From contig CAXTVT010000036.1 in assembly GCA_964247745.1 (NCBI GenBank), forward strand, positions 1-35,218: DNA of 35,218 nt, written 5' to 3'. Made by a program: the position numbers and the translations under genes. Source of the DNA: RH-AL1 sp964247745 (GTDB taxonomy: Bacteria > Pseudomonadota > Alphaproteobacteria > Rhizobiales > Beijerinckiaceae). This document shows, one piece after another, positions 21,555 through 30,673 of the stretch. Under the pieces are notes generated by a model. That model saw only the letters and a list, made by a program, of their open reading frames with translations, did no database searches and had not been told where the DNA came from. Every line of letters begins with the position of its first letter. The stretch's first letter is position 1.

Positions 21555-23399
21555 TCAGGTGGCGAAGACCTCGCAACGCGGTTCGTTCACGATCCGACCG
21601 GGTGCCCGACGCGCGGCGCGCGGCGCCTCGAAGGCCAAGACCGCCAAAGTCCGATCGAGCATCAAGGCCGAAGCGGCGTTCGACGTCAGGTTGTGATCGA
21701 GATCGTCCAGGATCTCGACCGAGACGTTGGCGTAACGCAAATTGCGACCGTCGGCGCCGAAATAAGCGCCGAGCTCGTCCACGCTCGGATCGCCCCGCGT
21801 GAACGTCAAGGAGATGCGGGTTTCGCGTGCGGCGAAGAGCTCGAAGAGATGGGTCACGCGCGCCGCCATCGCGTCGCGCAGGAACGACGAGCGCAAACCG
21901 AGCGGCAGACGGGCCATGCCGTTGCGAGCGGCTTTCTTGACGAGGAAGGCCATGGCCGGAGCGATGCGGCGACGGCTTCGCACGAGTTTACGCAGGATAC
22001 CGCCGCGCCGAATATCGCCAACGTAATCGTTCATCGAACGCAGCCCGAAGCGGATCACGTCCGCCATGTTCTCCGCCGGATTCCAGACGAAGCGCTGCGG
22101 ATTGAAGACGATGACCTCGCTGACGCGCGGATCGGCGGCAGCCGCCGACAACGCGATGAAGGCGCCGGAGCAGACGCCAGAGAGCGCGATGCGGGCGTGT
22201 CCGCGCTGTGCGAGCAGGTCCACGGCGGCGCGCACGTCGGGGAGCAGAAGGTCGGAATAGATCAGGTTGGCCGGACGACTTGGCTCGTCGCGGCTCTCGC
22301 CGAGGCCGGCGACGTCGAAGCGGAGGCTTGTGATCCCGCTCGCCGCCAGGGCGCGCGCATGGTCGACGCTCACGCGGCGCCAGCCGATGTGCGGATTCAG
22401 CCCGCGATTGAGCATCACGACGGCGGGCGCATCGAGCCGCTCGACGAGGGGTCTGGTCAAAACGCCGAACAGCGCATCGGCCGGACCGAAGCGCACCGGC
22501 TCTTCGCGAAAGACGTCGGTCACGAGGGCGTCGGGAAAGCGCGGCGCGATGACCGTCGCCGCCGGCGTGGCGGGTGCGGCGCGCCGAAGCGCCGCGACGA
22601 TCCGCTCGGGAGACGCGGGCAGCGGCTGGATCTCCGTCGCGTCCGACACCATCAGGTGGTAGGGCTCGACCCGTTCGAGCGTGACGGCGAGGCCGGTCCG
22701 GCGCAGATGCTCCGACACTTCTGCGCCCGCCTTGCGGTCGGCACTGTCGAAGATCGTGACGTCGCGGACGGCGAGATCCGTGATCTTCGTCAGGTCGAGC
22801 GTCTTCAGGCTGTCGACCATGGCGCGCGACAGGCCGAACCCGACCACGCTCAGGCCCTCGGCGGCCAGGGGCTCGAGCTCGATGCCGATGCGGTCGGCGA
22901 CCATGGTCGCCGTCGCCGCGAGTTCGCGCATGTGGTGACGCCCGCGGGCGACCGGGGCGAGCAGCTGCAAGGCCACGACGTCGCTGCGGGAACGCGCCGC
23001 CATGACCGCGAGCATCGCCCCGAGCGATTGCCCGATGAACACGAAGCGGCGCACCCCCGAGTTCAGCCGGAGCACGTCGGCCGCGTCGTGGATCGCCTCG
23101 ATCCATGGCGCCACGGTCTCGATCTCGGTCGCACGCCCGAGGGAATCGCCGGTGCCGGGATAATCGAAGCGCAAGCAGGGATAGCCGGCGGCGGCGATCG
23201 CCTCCGCGAGCAGCCGCCAGCTCTTGCGCATCACGAGGTCCTCGAACCCCCAGGGCGAGCAGAGCACGACGCCGGTCGAGCCGCCGGCCGGATGGAAGAA
23301 GCCCGCGCAGCCCTTGAAGGCGCACGGCACGCCGTAGCTCAAACCGTCAGGGACGACGAGACGCGCCGGCTCGCTGAACGCTTCGGAAACGACGTACAT
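21555..23399 (-). CDS. Tandem alpha/beta hydrolase of the polysaccharide locus (614 aa)
   Basis: ATG at 23397-23399 begins MYVVSEAFSEP; earlier in-frame codons lack support. The protein holds two alpha/beta hydrolase domains in a row. Domain 1 (about 40-290) has LRFDYPGTGDS and the nucleophile elbow GQSLG with Ser125. Domain 2 (about 320-600) has LRFDVAGLGESRDEP and the elbow GVCSG with Ser411, and a late DDLDHNLTS containing a candidate catalytic His. Similar hydrolases occur with exosortase and exopolysaccharide loci, where they may act on acyl groups; substrate is unknown. No signal peptide is present. It is the last gene of the six-gene minus-strand group, 85 bp after the co-polymerase gene. 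Confidence 0.85.
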   Translation of the reverse strand: MYVVSEAFSEPARLVVPDGLSYGVPCAFKGCAGFFHPAGGSTGVVLCSPWGFEDLVMRKSWRLLAEAIAAAGYPCLRFDYPGTGDSLGRATEIETVAPWIEAIHDAADVLRLNSGVRRFVFIGQSLGAMLAVMAARSRSDVVALQLLAPVARGRHHMRELAATATMVADRIGIELEPLAAEGLSVVGFGLSRAMVDSLKTLDLTKITDLAVRDVTIFDSADRKAGAEVSEHLRRTGLAVTLERVEPYHLMVSDATEIQPLPASPERIVAALRRAAPATPAATVIAPRFPDALVTDVFREEPVRFGPADALFGVLTRPLVERLDAPAVVMLNRGLNPHIGWRRVSVDHARALAASGITSLRFDVAGLGESRDEPSRPANLIYSDLLLPDVRAAVDLLAQRGHARIALSGVCSGAFIALSAAAADPRVSEVIVFNPQRFVWNPAENMADVIRFGLRSMNDYVGDIRRGGILRKLVRSRRRIAPAMAFLVKKAARNGMARLPLGLRSSFLRDAMAARVTHLFELFAARETRISLTFTRGDPSVDELGAYFGADGRNLRYANVSVEILDDLDHNLTSNAASALMLDRTLAVLAFEAPRAARRAPGRIVNEPRCEVFAT

Positions 23400-23484
23400 G
23401 CGGGGACCCTCGGCACGACCACCGGTCACGGTGCCGCAATTTCGTTGCGATTTGCTTGCAGGGGCGCCCCGAACTTTAACCGGA

Positions 23485-25599
23485 TCAGCCCGCCATCGCG
23501 AGGTCGTCCCGTTCGGCCGCCGTCCTGTTGAGGATCAGGCCGAGGAAATCCTTGCGCTCCGACACCGCGTCGATGGCGCCCACGAAGTCGTGGCGCATCA
23601 CCCCGTCCCATCCCGCGACGAGGGCGAGGCCGTCGCAGGCGTCCGCGAGCGCGAGGCACGCCGCAACGCCGTCGGCGAAGGCCGGCCCGTCGAGCAGCAC
23701 GACATCGAAGCGGGTGCGGGCTTGGCCGACGAAGGCGGCGAGCGAGGCGACGGTGCTCGACGGGGTGAGGGACGCGCCGGCCGGCAGCACGGTCAACGGC
23801 GGCCGAGCGACCAGCGCGGCCGCCGCCTTCAGCGTTCCGGCGAGCACCTCGGCGAGACCGGCATGCGTGGCCAGATCGAGGCGAGCCGAGAGACCACCGC
23901 CGGCATCGACCAGCAGCACCCGGCGTCCCCGGCCTTCGAGCACGGTCGCGACGGCGAGCGCGAGGCTGGTGGCGCCCTCTCCCGCGGCCAGCGGCGCGAG
24001 CACCACCGCCCTGCCCCGCCCGCGCGAACTTGGTCCGGCGAGCTTGTCCGCCAGCGCCGCGATGGCCTGGGCGAAGGCGCCATCGGGCCGCGACTCGATC
24101 TCGGCCACGGCGTCGGCACGGGCACTGGGCACGCGCGCCAGGATGAACGCGTCGCCGCGTCCCGCGCGCGGCGCCTCGTCGGGAACGGCGCGCCTGCGCC
24201 TGACGTCGAGACCGGCGGCGAGTGCCAGGCCGAGGATCAGGCCGGCGACGCCGGCGACCGGCACGATGAGCTTGGTCTTCGGGGAGGCCGGCGACGACGG
24301 CTCGAGCGCCGGCGAGATCAGGCGGGCATCCGGCTCCTCGAAGGCCGAGGCCTCCTGGGTCAGCTTGGCGCGGTTGAGGAAGTTCTCGAACAAGGCCTTG
24401 TTGGCCATGTTGGTGCGCTCGAGCTCGCGCAGCTTCACGCCGACCTCGTTGTCGCCGCCGGTCACGCCGGACAGCCGGTTGACGGTGGCCCGCATCGCGT
24501 CCTCGCGCGCCTTAGCCACCTCGTAGTCGTTGTGGAGCGTGGTGACGAGGCGTCGGATCTCGGCGGTGATGGCGTGGTCGTAACCGGCGCGCTGCGCCCG
24601 TATCTGGGTGATGGCGGGATAGGCCGGCCCGTACATCGCCGAGAGGTCCGCCTCGCGCCGCATCAGGTCGGCCTGCTGGGTGCGCAGCTGCGAGATGGTG
24701 GTGGAGCGGACGATCTCCGGCAACGTGTCGAGGTTAGCGCCCTCGATGCGGAACCGCGCCGCCTGCTGGTAGCGGGCGAGCTTTTCCGCCGTATCGGTGG
24801 AGGCGACGGCGAGCTGCTGGTTCAGATCCTGCAGCTGCTGCTCGCTCACCGTGATGGTGCCCTGCGACATGTTGGTGGTGGTGAGATTGTTCTTCTGCCG
24901 ATAGGCGGCGACCGCGCTTTCGGACTGGCGGACCTGGTCGCGCAGGCGGCCGAGCCGCTCCTCGAAGAACGAGGCGGCTTGCTGCACCGATTGGGCATGG
25001 ACGTCGATCTGGTCCTCGACGTAGGTCGAGGCGAGGCTGTTGGCGAGCCGTGTGGCCTTGGCGGGATCCTTCGACGACACCGAGATCGAGAGCACGTAGG
25101 TCTTGGCGACACGTGTCACCTCGACCTTGTTGAAGAGGTGCACGATGACGGGCGCGAGCTTGGGATCGATGCCGTCGAGCGAAGGCCCTTCGACCTTCTT
25201 GAGCTTGACGCCGCGGAAAAGGCCGAGGACGCGTTCGAGCAGGCCGGGTTTGGCCGAGCTGGCGAACTCCGGATCGTCCTCGAGGTTCTCCTTACGGATG
25301 ATCTTGGCGAGCAGGCGCGTCGACGTGATGATCGGCACCTGGCTGTCCACGATCGAGGAGTCCAGCGCCGAATCCTGCGCCCCCGCATCGTTGCCGAAGA
25401 TGTGCTGCTTGCGCGGGTCCAGCAGGATCTGCGAGGTCGCGGTATAAACCGGCGTCATCGCCACGCAAGCGAGCCCGGCGAGGACCGCGCATGCGATCGC
25501 GGTGGCGAGCACGAGCCGCCAGCGCCGCGCCAGGAAACGCTGCACCTCGGCGATGTCGAGGCGGTCGAGATCCCGGCTGGCGTCGGACGTTGGGGACAT
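23485..25599 (-). CDS. Wzz/Wzc-type polysaccharide co-polymerase with degenerate kinase domain
   Basis: 704 residues from the ATG at 25597-25599 (GTG 21 nt upstream is an alternative). It has the Wzz fold: a first membrane helix at about 28-48, a periplasmic coiled-coil region with PVYTATSQILLDPRK and DPAKATRLANSLASTYVEDQ, and a second helix at about 443-464. The C-terminal 170 residues match the CpsD/CapB tyrosine-kinase fold, but the Walker A is AAGEGATS (539-545) with Ala543 in place of the essential Lys. Walker A' (VLLVDAGG, Asp565) and Walker B (DVVLLDGP) remain. The usual C-terminal tyrosine cluster is missing. The protein therefore probably sets chain length without BY-kinase activity. 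It follows a glycosyltransferase gene by 98 bp. Confidence 0.92.
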   Translation of the reverse strand: MSPTSDASRDLDRLDIAEVQRFLARRWRLVLATAIACAVLAGLACVAMTPVYTATSQILLDPRKQHIFGNDAGAQDSALDSSIVDSQVPIITSTRLLAKIIRKENLEDDPEFASSAKPGLLERVLGLFRGVKLKKVEGPSLDGIDPKLAPVIVHLFNKVEVTRVAKTYVLSISVSSKDPAKATRLANSLASTYVEDQIDVHAQSVQQAASFFEERLGRLRDQVRQSESAVAAYRQKNNLTTTNMSQGTITVSEQQLQDLNQQLAVASTDTAEKLARYQQAARFRIEGANLDTLPEIVRSTTISQLRTQQADLMRREADLSAMYGPAYPAITQIRAQRAGYDHAITAEIRRLVTTLHNDYEVAKAREDAMRATVNRLSGVTGGDNEVGVKLRELERTNMANKALFENFLNRAKLTQEASAFEEPDARLISPALEPSSPASPKTKLIVPVAGVAGLILGLALAAGLDVRRRRAVPDEAPRAGRGDAFILARVPSARADAVAEIESRPDGAFAQAIAALADKLAGPSSRGRGRAVVLAPLAAGEGATSLALAVATVLEGRGRRVLLVDAGGGLSARLDLATHAGLAEVLAGTLKAAAALVARPPLTVLPAGASLTPSSTVASLAAFVGQARTRFDVVLLDGPAFADGVAACLALADACDGLALVAGWDGVMRHDFVGAIDAVSERKDFLGLILNRTAAERDDLAMAG

Positions 25600-25697
25600 A
25601 GGTGACGAGAACTCTTGCACCGAAACTCGGCCCCGCGGCCGGGCCCGGCGCGTCACCGCGCAGGGATAAGGAACCCTAAGCAAACAGTCTTAAGGCT

Positions 25698-26882
25698 TTA
25701 CTCCGTCAGCGCGATGGCACGCTCCCGCGAGAGTGGCGGCCGCACGGCGGCATCGGGCGAAGCGGGTCGAGGCGCTGGCGACCGCCCGTCGCGAAGCATC
25801 CTGTGGCTGAGCGCGACGTGGGCGCGCGCGAACGCCCGCGAGCTCAGACCATCCAGCGCCATGCGCGCCTGCGCGGCCTGGGCCCGGCGTAGCGCGGCCG
25901 GTCGATCCGCGGCCGCCGCATCCACCGCGCCCCGAAGCGCGTCGGGATCGCCGGGCGGCACGAAGCTCACTTCGTCATCCGTGAAATAGCTGTCGAGACC
26001 GCCCGCGCGCGAGCAGATCGCCGGGCGACCGGCCAGCGCCGCCTCCTGCAGCACGGTGGAGCCGGAGGCATGCAGGTTCGGCCTCAACGGAAGCACCACG
26101 GCGTCGGCCCAGCGGTAGAGCGGCATCAGCTCGCCGTTGTGCGAGAGCCGCACGATGGTGACGTTGCCGTAGCGGGCGACGGCGGTCGGCGACAGGTTGC
26201 CCGTGGCGATGCGGACCTGATAGTGCGGCCGTCCCCCGAAGGCTTCGAGCAGGAGCGGCCAATCGCGATGGCGATCGTTGCCGACGGCCAGGATTCGCAC
26301 GCCGGCATGCGCGGCGGCATCGCAGGGTGCGAGCTTGGCATCGGCGTTGATGCCGAAGCACACCAGCTCGCAGCTTCGGCCCGGAAAGCGCTGCTGCGCC
26401 TTGGCGCGGTTCAAAGGCGAGTGGAACGTCAGGATGCTGGCCTCGGACATCAGCCAGCGGTAGAGCGCCCTGCGAAAGGGGTCGAGCGCGTCCCAACGGT
26501 CCATAAGCCAGACACTCTGGGCGATAAGCTTGGGGCGACGCGCGGACGGCATCAGCTTCAGCATCGCCGCGATCCCGAGGTGCTGCGATTCCGTGTGGGT
26601 CCAGACGACGTCGGCATCGTGGAGCGCGGCGCGATTGCGCCAGGCGTGGACGAGATCGAAGCCGAGGACCAACCGAAGACCGCCGCGCACGAGCCGACCG
26701 ATGCGCCGCTCCGCGGCATCGCGGGAGAAGCGCAACCGGCAATCCGGCGATTCCGCGTGGTGGTAGCCGTAGGGGCTCGGCTCGTTCACGCCGATCAGCG
26801 AGCCCTCGTCGAAACGGCGGCGCCACTCCCGCGCGTCGTAGCCGTGCGCGAGGTGGACGTAGACCCTCATGGGCGCGTTCAT
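25698..26882 (-). CDS. Glycosyltransferase (GT-B, family 4-like)
   Basis: 394 residues, beginning MNAPMRVYVHLAHG; the ATG at 26880-26882 overlaps the TGA of the acyltransferase gene (ATGA), implying coupled translation. The N-terminal half contains DVVWTHTESQHLG and SVWLMDRWD; the C-terminal half contains ILAVGNDRHRDWPLLLEAFGG, a nucleotide-binding GT-B strand, and ASGSTVLQEAALAGRPAICSRAGG, the region of the family 4 E-x7-E motif. Donor and acceptor sugars cannot be deduced. It works in building the polysaccharide repeat unit together with the other three glycosyltransferases of the locus. Confidence 0.88.
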   Translation of the reverse strand: MNAPMRVYVHLAHGYDAREWRRRFDEGSLIGVNEPSPYGYHHAESPDCRLRFSRDAAERRIGRLVRGGLRLVLGFDLVHAWRNRAALHDADVVWTHTESQHLGIAAMLKLMPSARRPKLIAQSVWLMDRWDALDPFRRALYRWLMSEASILTFHSPLNRAKAQQRFPGRSCELVCFGINADAKLAPCDAAAHAGVRILAVGNDRHRDWPLLLEAFGGRPHYQVRIATGNLSPTAVARYGNVTIVRLSHNGELMPLYRWADAVVLPLRPNLHASGSTVLQEAALAGRPAICSRAGGLDSYFTDDEVSFVPPGDPDALRGAVDAAAADRPAALRRAQAAQARMALDGLSSRAFARAHVALSHRMLRDGRSPAPRPASPDAAVRPPLSRERAIALTE

Positions 26883-28015
26883 GCGAGAGCCCCTCCCGAG
26901 ATCGTGGATGTTTGCGTGAGCCTCAGCGAGAGGAGGCGACGGACCGGCCTGTCGTAGAAAAGGTGCGCGCCGGCGCAGAGCGCGACCAGCAGCAGCACGA
27001 AGGAGATGCCTTCGGCCGCGGTCTGCCGTTCGAGGTCGAGGTGCAGCAGCCCCTCGCCGCGCAGGAACAAGCCGACGAGCGGAGCGTGCAATGAATAGAC
27101 GAGGTACGAGCAGAGGCCGCCGATCGCGCAGGCGCTCCTGAGCGCCGGCGGCGGCTCGGTCGCCACGGCGAAGAACACGATCAACGGCACGACCAGCGCG
27201 CAGGCCCCGAGTTCCCATAGAGCGCGGGCGCCGGCCGGCGGGATGCAGAACAGCAGCGTCGCGGCGACGATCGGCAGCCACCACGGCAGGCGCGGCGCGA
27301 CGAATCCAATGCGCCGGAAGCGCTCGATCAGGACGCCGGCGGAGAATCCGAACAGCACCCGGCCGACGCCGCCTGCGCCGTGGCGCCACTCGAAGCCGAC
27401 ATGCAGCGTTCCGAACGCGGCCGCCGTCGCCGAGAGCGCCACGAGCCCGACGACGGCGGCGGCGGTGACACGCGTCACGCTCCAGAAGCCGAAGGTCGCC
27501 GCGTAGAGCGTGTTGATCGCGATCTCGAGCGCCAGCGTCCAGGCGACGAAGTTCAAGGGATAGAGGGTGGGTGTGGCGGGGAAGACGAGATGCGAAGGCA
27601 GCATCAGCAGCGCCGACGGCAGCGAGGCGAGCATCTCCAGATGGAAGGCGCTCGGACCTTTGGCGACCAGCAGGACGATCGATGGCGCGACGCCCAGCAG
27701 GGTGCCGAGCAGGTAAAGAGGATAGAGCCGGATGAGCCGGATCGCGACGAAGCGTTTCGTGCTCATGCCGGCTCGCAGGTCTCCATCGTAGCGATGCGCG
27801 ATGATGAAGCCGCTCATGCAGAAGAAGAGGTCGACGGCGATCTGGCCCTCCGCCGGCATCGCCACGCCGAAAAGGAAATTGGCGTGAAACAGCACGATGA
27901 CGATGGCGGCGACGAAGCGGAGCGCATCGAGCGTGTGGAAGCTGCGCAGCCGGGCCAGCGCCGCCGGACGATCCGCGGCGAAGGCGTCGGCGCCGTGTCG
28001 CACGAGCCCGCTCAC
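26879..28015 (-). CDS. Acyltransferase 3 family integral membrane protein
   Basis: 378 residues starting at GTG 28013-28015, which overlaps the TGA of the GH16 gene (GTGA). About ten membrane helices. The catalytic His44 lies in VLFHANFLFG, followed by GQIAVDLFFCMSGFIIAHRYDG and RFVAIRLIRLYPLYLLG, the diagnostic acyltransferase 3 (OafA/ExoZ) motifs. It should O-acylate (often O-acetylate) sugars of the exopolysaccharide at the inner membrane. The gene is flanked by 4-nt overlaps on both sides, so GH16, this gene and the next glycosyltransferase are translated as a coupled block. Confidence 0.93.
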   Translation of the reverse strand: MSGLVRHGADAFAADRPAALARLRSFHTLDALRFVAAIVIVLFHANFLFGVAMPAEGQIAVDLFFCMSGFIIAHRYDGDLRAGMSTKRFVAIRLIRLYPLYLLGTLLGVAPSIVLLVAKGPSAFHLEMLASLPSALLMLPSHLVFPATPTLYPLNFVAWTLALEIAINTLYAATFGFWSVTRVTAAAVVGLVALSATAAAFGTLHVGFEWRHGAGGVGRVLFGFSAGVLIERFRRIGFVAPRLPWWLPIVAATLLFCIPPAGARALWELGACALVVPLIVFFAVATEPPPALRSACAIGGLCSYLVYSLHAPLVGLFLRGEGLLHLDLERQTAAEGISFVLLLVALCAGAHLFYDRPVRRLLSLRLTQTSTISGGALA

Positions 28016-28827
28016 GAGCGTTTCTCGTAGGCGACGATCGACTTGATGTACATGAGGGACGGGTTCGGGGTCTTGTCGATCGGCCAACCCGAACCGAGCG
28101 CCAGGTTGACCAGCATGTACATCGGCTGGCGATACTCGGGCCGCGTCGGCGTGCGCCAGACCTGCTTGCGGTTGAAGTAGAACGTCACCCAGTCGTGGTC
28201 GATGGCGACGCCGTAGCGGTTGAAGTCCGCCGTGGCGCTGCCGATCGGGATCGGGACGACCTTGCCGTCGCCGAAGGTTTGCTGCCCGTCGACCCAGACG
28301 TGGACGTTGGCGTGATAGCCGTCGGGCGCGTGACCGTAATACTCGAACACGTCGATCTCGGCGCCGGGCTTGCTGTCGATACCCGACAGCCAGAACGCCG
28401 GCCACGTGCCGGGCCCCGGCGGCAGCTTGGTCTCGATTTCGAAATAGCCGTAGAGCTGGGCGAAGCCTACGCCGCCGGATCCCTGCCGGTCGCGCGAGCT
28501 GATCAGGCCGGATCGCCACTTGCCGTCGGCATCCTTGCGTGCCTCGATACGCAGGATGCCGCTCGCGGTCTGGAACGGGAAGCCGGGCTCGGGATCGGTG
28601 AAGACGGCATCGCCGAAGTCGCCATGCCACGGCGTGTGCGCGATCCAACGCGTGCCCGGACCCCAGGCCGAGACGTCGAAATGCTCGAAGGTTTCGACGA
28701 AGGTCTGCCGATATTGCGACAGGTCGAGGTGCGGGCTCGAATCGCCGCCGGAGGCAGCCGTGCCCTCGTCGCAGGCCGCAAGCGCGAGGCAGGCGACGGC
28801 CGCGAGCAGCAGGCGATGGTGATCCAT
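28012..28827 (-). CDS. GH16 family beta-glucanase-like lipoprotein
   Basis: 271 residues. The lipobox LAAC at 16-19 marks a lipoprotein, with Asp20 at +2, a residue that in E. coli keeps lipoproteins in the inner membrane. The GH16 active site EIDVFE is at 157-162 (nucleophile Glu157, Asp159, acid/base Glu162). Other family traits are YGYFEIETKLPPGPGTWPAFWL and YHANVHVWVDG. GH16 enzymes near exopolysaccharide genes, such as ExoK, cleave beta-1,3/1,4-linked glucans and control polymer length. The gene starts 108 bp after the flippase gene; its stop overlaps the acyltransferase start. Confidence 0.93.
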   Translation of the reverse strand: MDHHRLLLAAVACLALAACDEGTAASGGDSSPHLDLSQYRQTFVETFEHFDVSAWGPGTRWIAHTPWHGDFGDAVFTDPEPGFPFQTASGILRIEARKDADGKWRSGLISSRDRQGSGGVGFAQLYGYFEIETKLPPGPGTWPAFWLSGIDSKPGAEIDVFEYYGHAPDGYHANVHVWVDGQQTFGDGKVVPIPIGSATADFNRYGVAIDHDWVTFYFNRKQVWRTPTRPEYRQPMYMLVNLALGSGWPIDKTPNPSLMYIKSIVAYEKRS

Positions 28828-28935
28828 AATGCAACCCTCGGACCGGAGTCGGAGCGAAGGCTGCAGCCGCCGTGCCCTCGCGGGACTAGCCGCTTTGGAG
28901 GCGGGGCCTTATTGGAAGCTTGGTGAACGAACCGT

Positions 28936-30486
28936 TTACGCGGCTTCGCGCAAGCGCAGCCGTGTGGTGCAGAGCGCCCGTTCCATCGCGTCGACGCCCC
29001 ATGCCCAAAGGGCCATGGTGAAGATCGCCGTGGCGAGCAGCATCATCGAGATGCGACCGGTCGGTGCGACGACGAGCAGTGGCAACGCCAGCGCCGCCGT
29101 GGCGACGGCGACGACGCCAAGCACGCGTGCCAGATCGGGACGCAGGGTCGGGACCAGCCGCCCTGCGATGGCGATGCGGATCAGGAGGTCGACCCCGACC
29201 CGGAGCGCCCAGGCGACGGCCGCGCCCTCGATGCCGAACCACTTCAGCAAGACGAAGAGCAGGGGCGCGTAGAGCGCCAGCTCGGCCAGCGAGAATTTCG
29301 CGTTGACGTCGGGGCGGCCGATCGAGTCGATGAAGCCCGACACCACGCTGTCGGCGGCACCCAGGATCACGGCAAGCGCGAGCCATCGCATGACCGGAGC
29401 GGCGTGGGCGGCGAAGTCGTCGCCAACCCAGAGCCTCAGGATCTCGTGGCTGAAGGCCGCAGCCACGAGCGAGGGCACGAACAGGATGGCGGCGATGGCG
29501 AGGATCGAGCGGCGCACCAGCCTCGCGGCATGAGCCGGATCGGTGCGGAACGAGGCGGCCATCGCCGGGAACGCCGTGTTCATGACCGCGACGGAGACGA
29601 GAGAGAAGCGCCCGAGCAGGTCGCTCGGCGTCGCGTAATAGCCGGCCGCGGCCGCCGAGAGGACCGAGGCGACGAGGAAACGGTCGATATACGTCAGCAC
29701 CGGCCAGGCGAGATTGGACACCGTCATCCAGCCACCGAGCTTGCCCAACGCGCGCGCATGGCGCCAATCCACCTTGGCGCCGACGAGCGACGGCATCTCA
29801 TGGATGCAGATGCGCCAATAGCAGACCGTCATGACGATGCGGCAGGCCACCAGCACCGCCATCACCGCGACGAGACTGTCGACCATGCGCAGCACGAGCA
29901 GCGGGCCCAGGTAGTAGAAGGCGAGGATCGGCATGTTGACGAGGTTGGCGGCCTTGAACTTCTGGAAGGCCGAGATGACGCCCCAGAGCGCGGCGTTGAG
30001 GATCACGAAGGGCACGGCGAGGCAGAGCACGTAGAGCGCGCACAGCACCTCATGGCGCTCGGCCGGGGTGACGTGAAGGCCATGATCGACCCAGAGATGC
30101 GCGAGAGCGGCGAGAACGACGGCGCCGACGACACCGAGCAGGGTCAGCAGCACGAGGCCGGTGCGCGTCATCGCCGCCGCATCGTCGATGTCGCCGACGG
30201 CGAGGCGTTCGGCGAGCAGCTTCGTCAGGGCGCGACCGATCCCGAAATCGAAGATCCCGAAGATTCCGATCAGGCTCAGCGCCAACGCGAACAGGCCCCA
30301 GCGCGTCGGTCCGAGATCGGCGACGAGGAAGGGCGTGGCGATCAGGGCGACCACCATCGGGCCGGCGCGGCCGGTGATGTTCCAGAACGCGCTGCGGGCG
30401 ATCGTAAGGCTGTCCGTCAACCGCGAGGGAGCCTGCGAGGGGACGTCCATCGTCGCGATGCTCGCCTGCGCCTCGATCTTCGTCAT
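28936..30486 (-). CDS. Wzx-like oligosaccharide flippase
   Basis: 516 residues from the ATG at 30484-30486 (AGGA 5 nt upstream). About 12-14 hydrophobic helices. Features of the polysaccharide-transporter (MATE-like, MOP superfamily) group include ARSAFWNITGRAGPMVVALIATPFLVADLGPTRWGLFALALSL and IFDFGIGRALTKLLAERLA near the start, and FSLVSVAVMNTAFPAMAASF in the middle. It should flip lipid-linked repeat units across the inner membrane. It is the first gene of the minus-strand group, and its start faces the divergent glycosyltransferase gene across a 187-bp gap that presumably holds both promoters; no clear promoter was recognised there. Confidence 0.9.
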   Translation of the reverse strand: MTKIEAQASIATMDVPSQAPSRLTDSLTIARSAFWNITGRAGPMVVALIATPFLVADLGPTRWGLFALALSLIGIFGIFDFGIGRALTKLLAERLAVGDIDDAAAMTRTGLVLLTLLGVVGAVVLAALAHLWVDHGLHVTPAERHEVLCALYVLCLAVPFVILNAALWGVISAFQKFKAANLVNMPILAFYYLGPLLVLRMVDSLVAVMAVLVACRIVMTVCYWRICIHEMPSLVGAKVDWRHARALGKLGGWMTVSNLAWPVLTYIDRFLVASVLSAAAAGYYATPSDLLGRFSLVSVAVMNTAFPAMAASFRTDPAHAARLVRRSILAIAAILFVPSLVAAAFSHEILRLWVGDDFAAHAAPVMRWLALAVILGAADSVVSGFIDSIGRPDVNAKFSLAELALYAPLLFVLLKWFGIEGAAVAWALRVGVDLLIRIAIAGRLVPTLRPDLARVLGVVAVATAALALPLLVVAPTGRISMMLLATAIFTMALWAWGVDAMERALCTTRLRLREAA

Positions 30487-30673
30487 GGACGTCCTGCGAT
30501 GCTGCGACTCGATCCCTTGTCCCGCTGAAGCTTGAAGGAAGCGTGAAGCCGGCCGCTCGCATCGCATGCGTCGTGGTTAGCGCGGCTTCAACGCGGACCA
30601 CCTGTTCGGAGACATCGGCTCGTACCGGCCGGTAAGAATTGCGTGCTTAGGTCGGCGAGCAAAGGGTGTTCTC

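Noticed and set aside
26879..28834. Single 651-codon frame as a giant fusion acyltransferase
   Set aside because: Its first 270 codons are an out-of-frame shadow of the GH16 gene; the real acyltransferase starts at the GTG that overlaps the GH16 stop.
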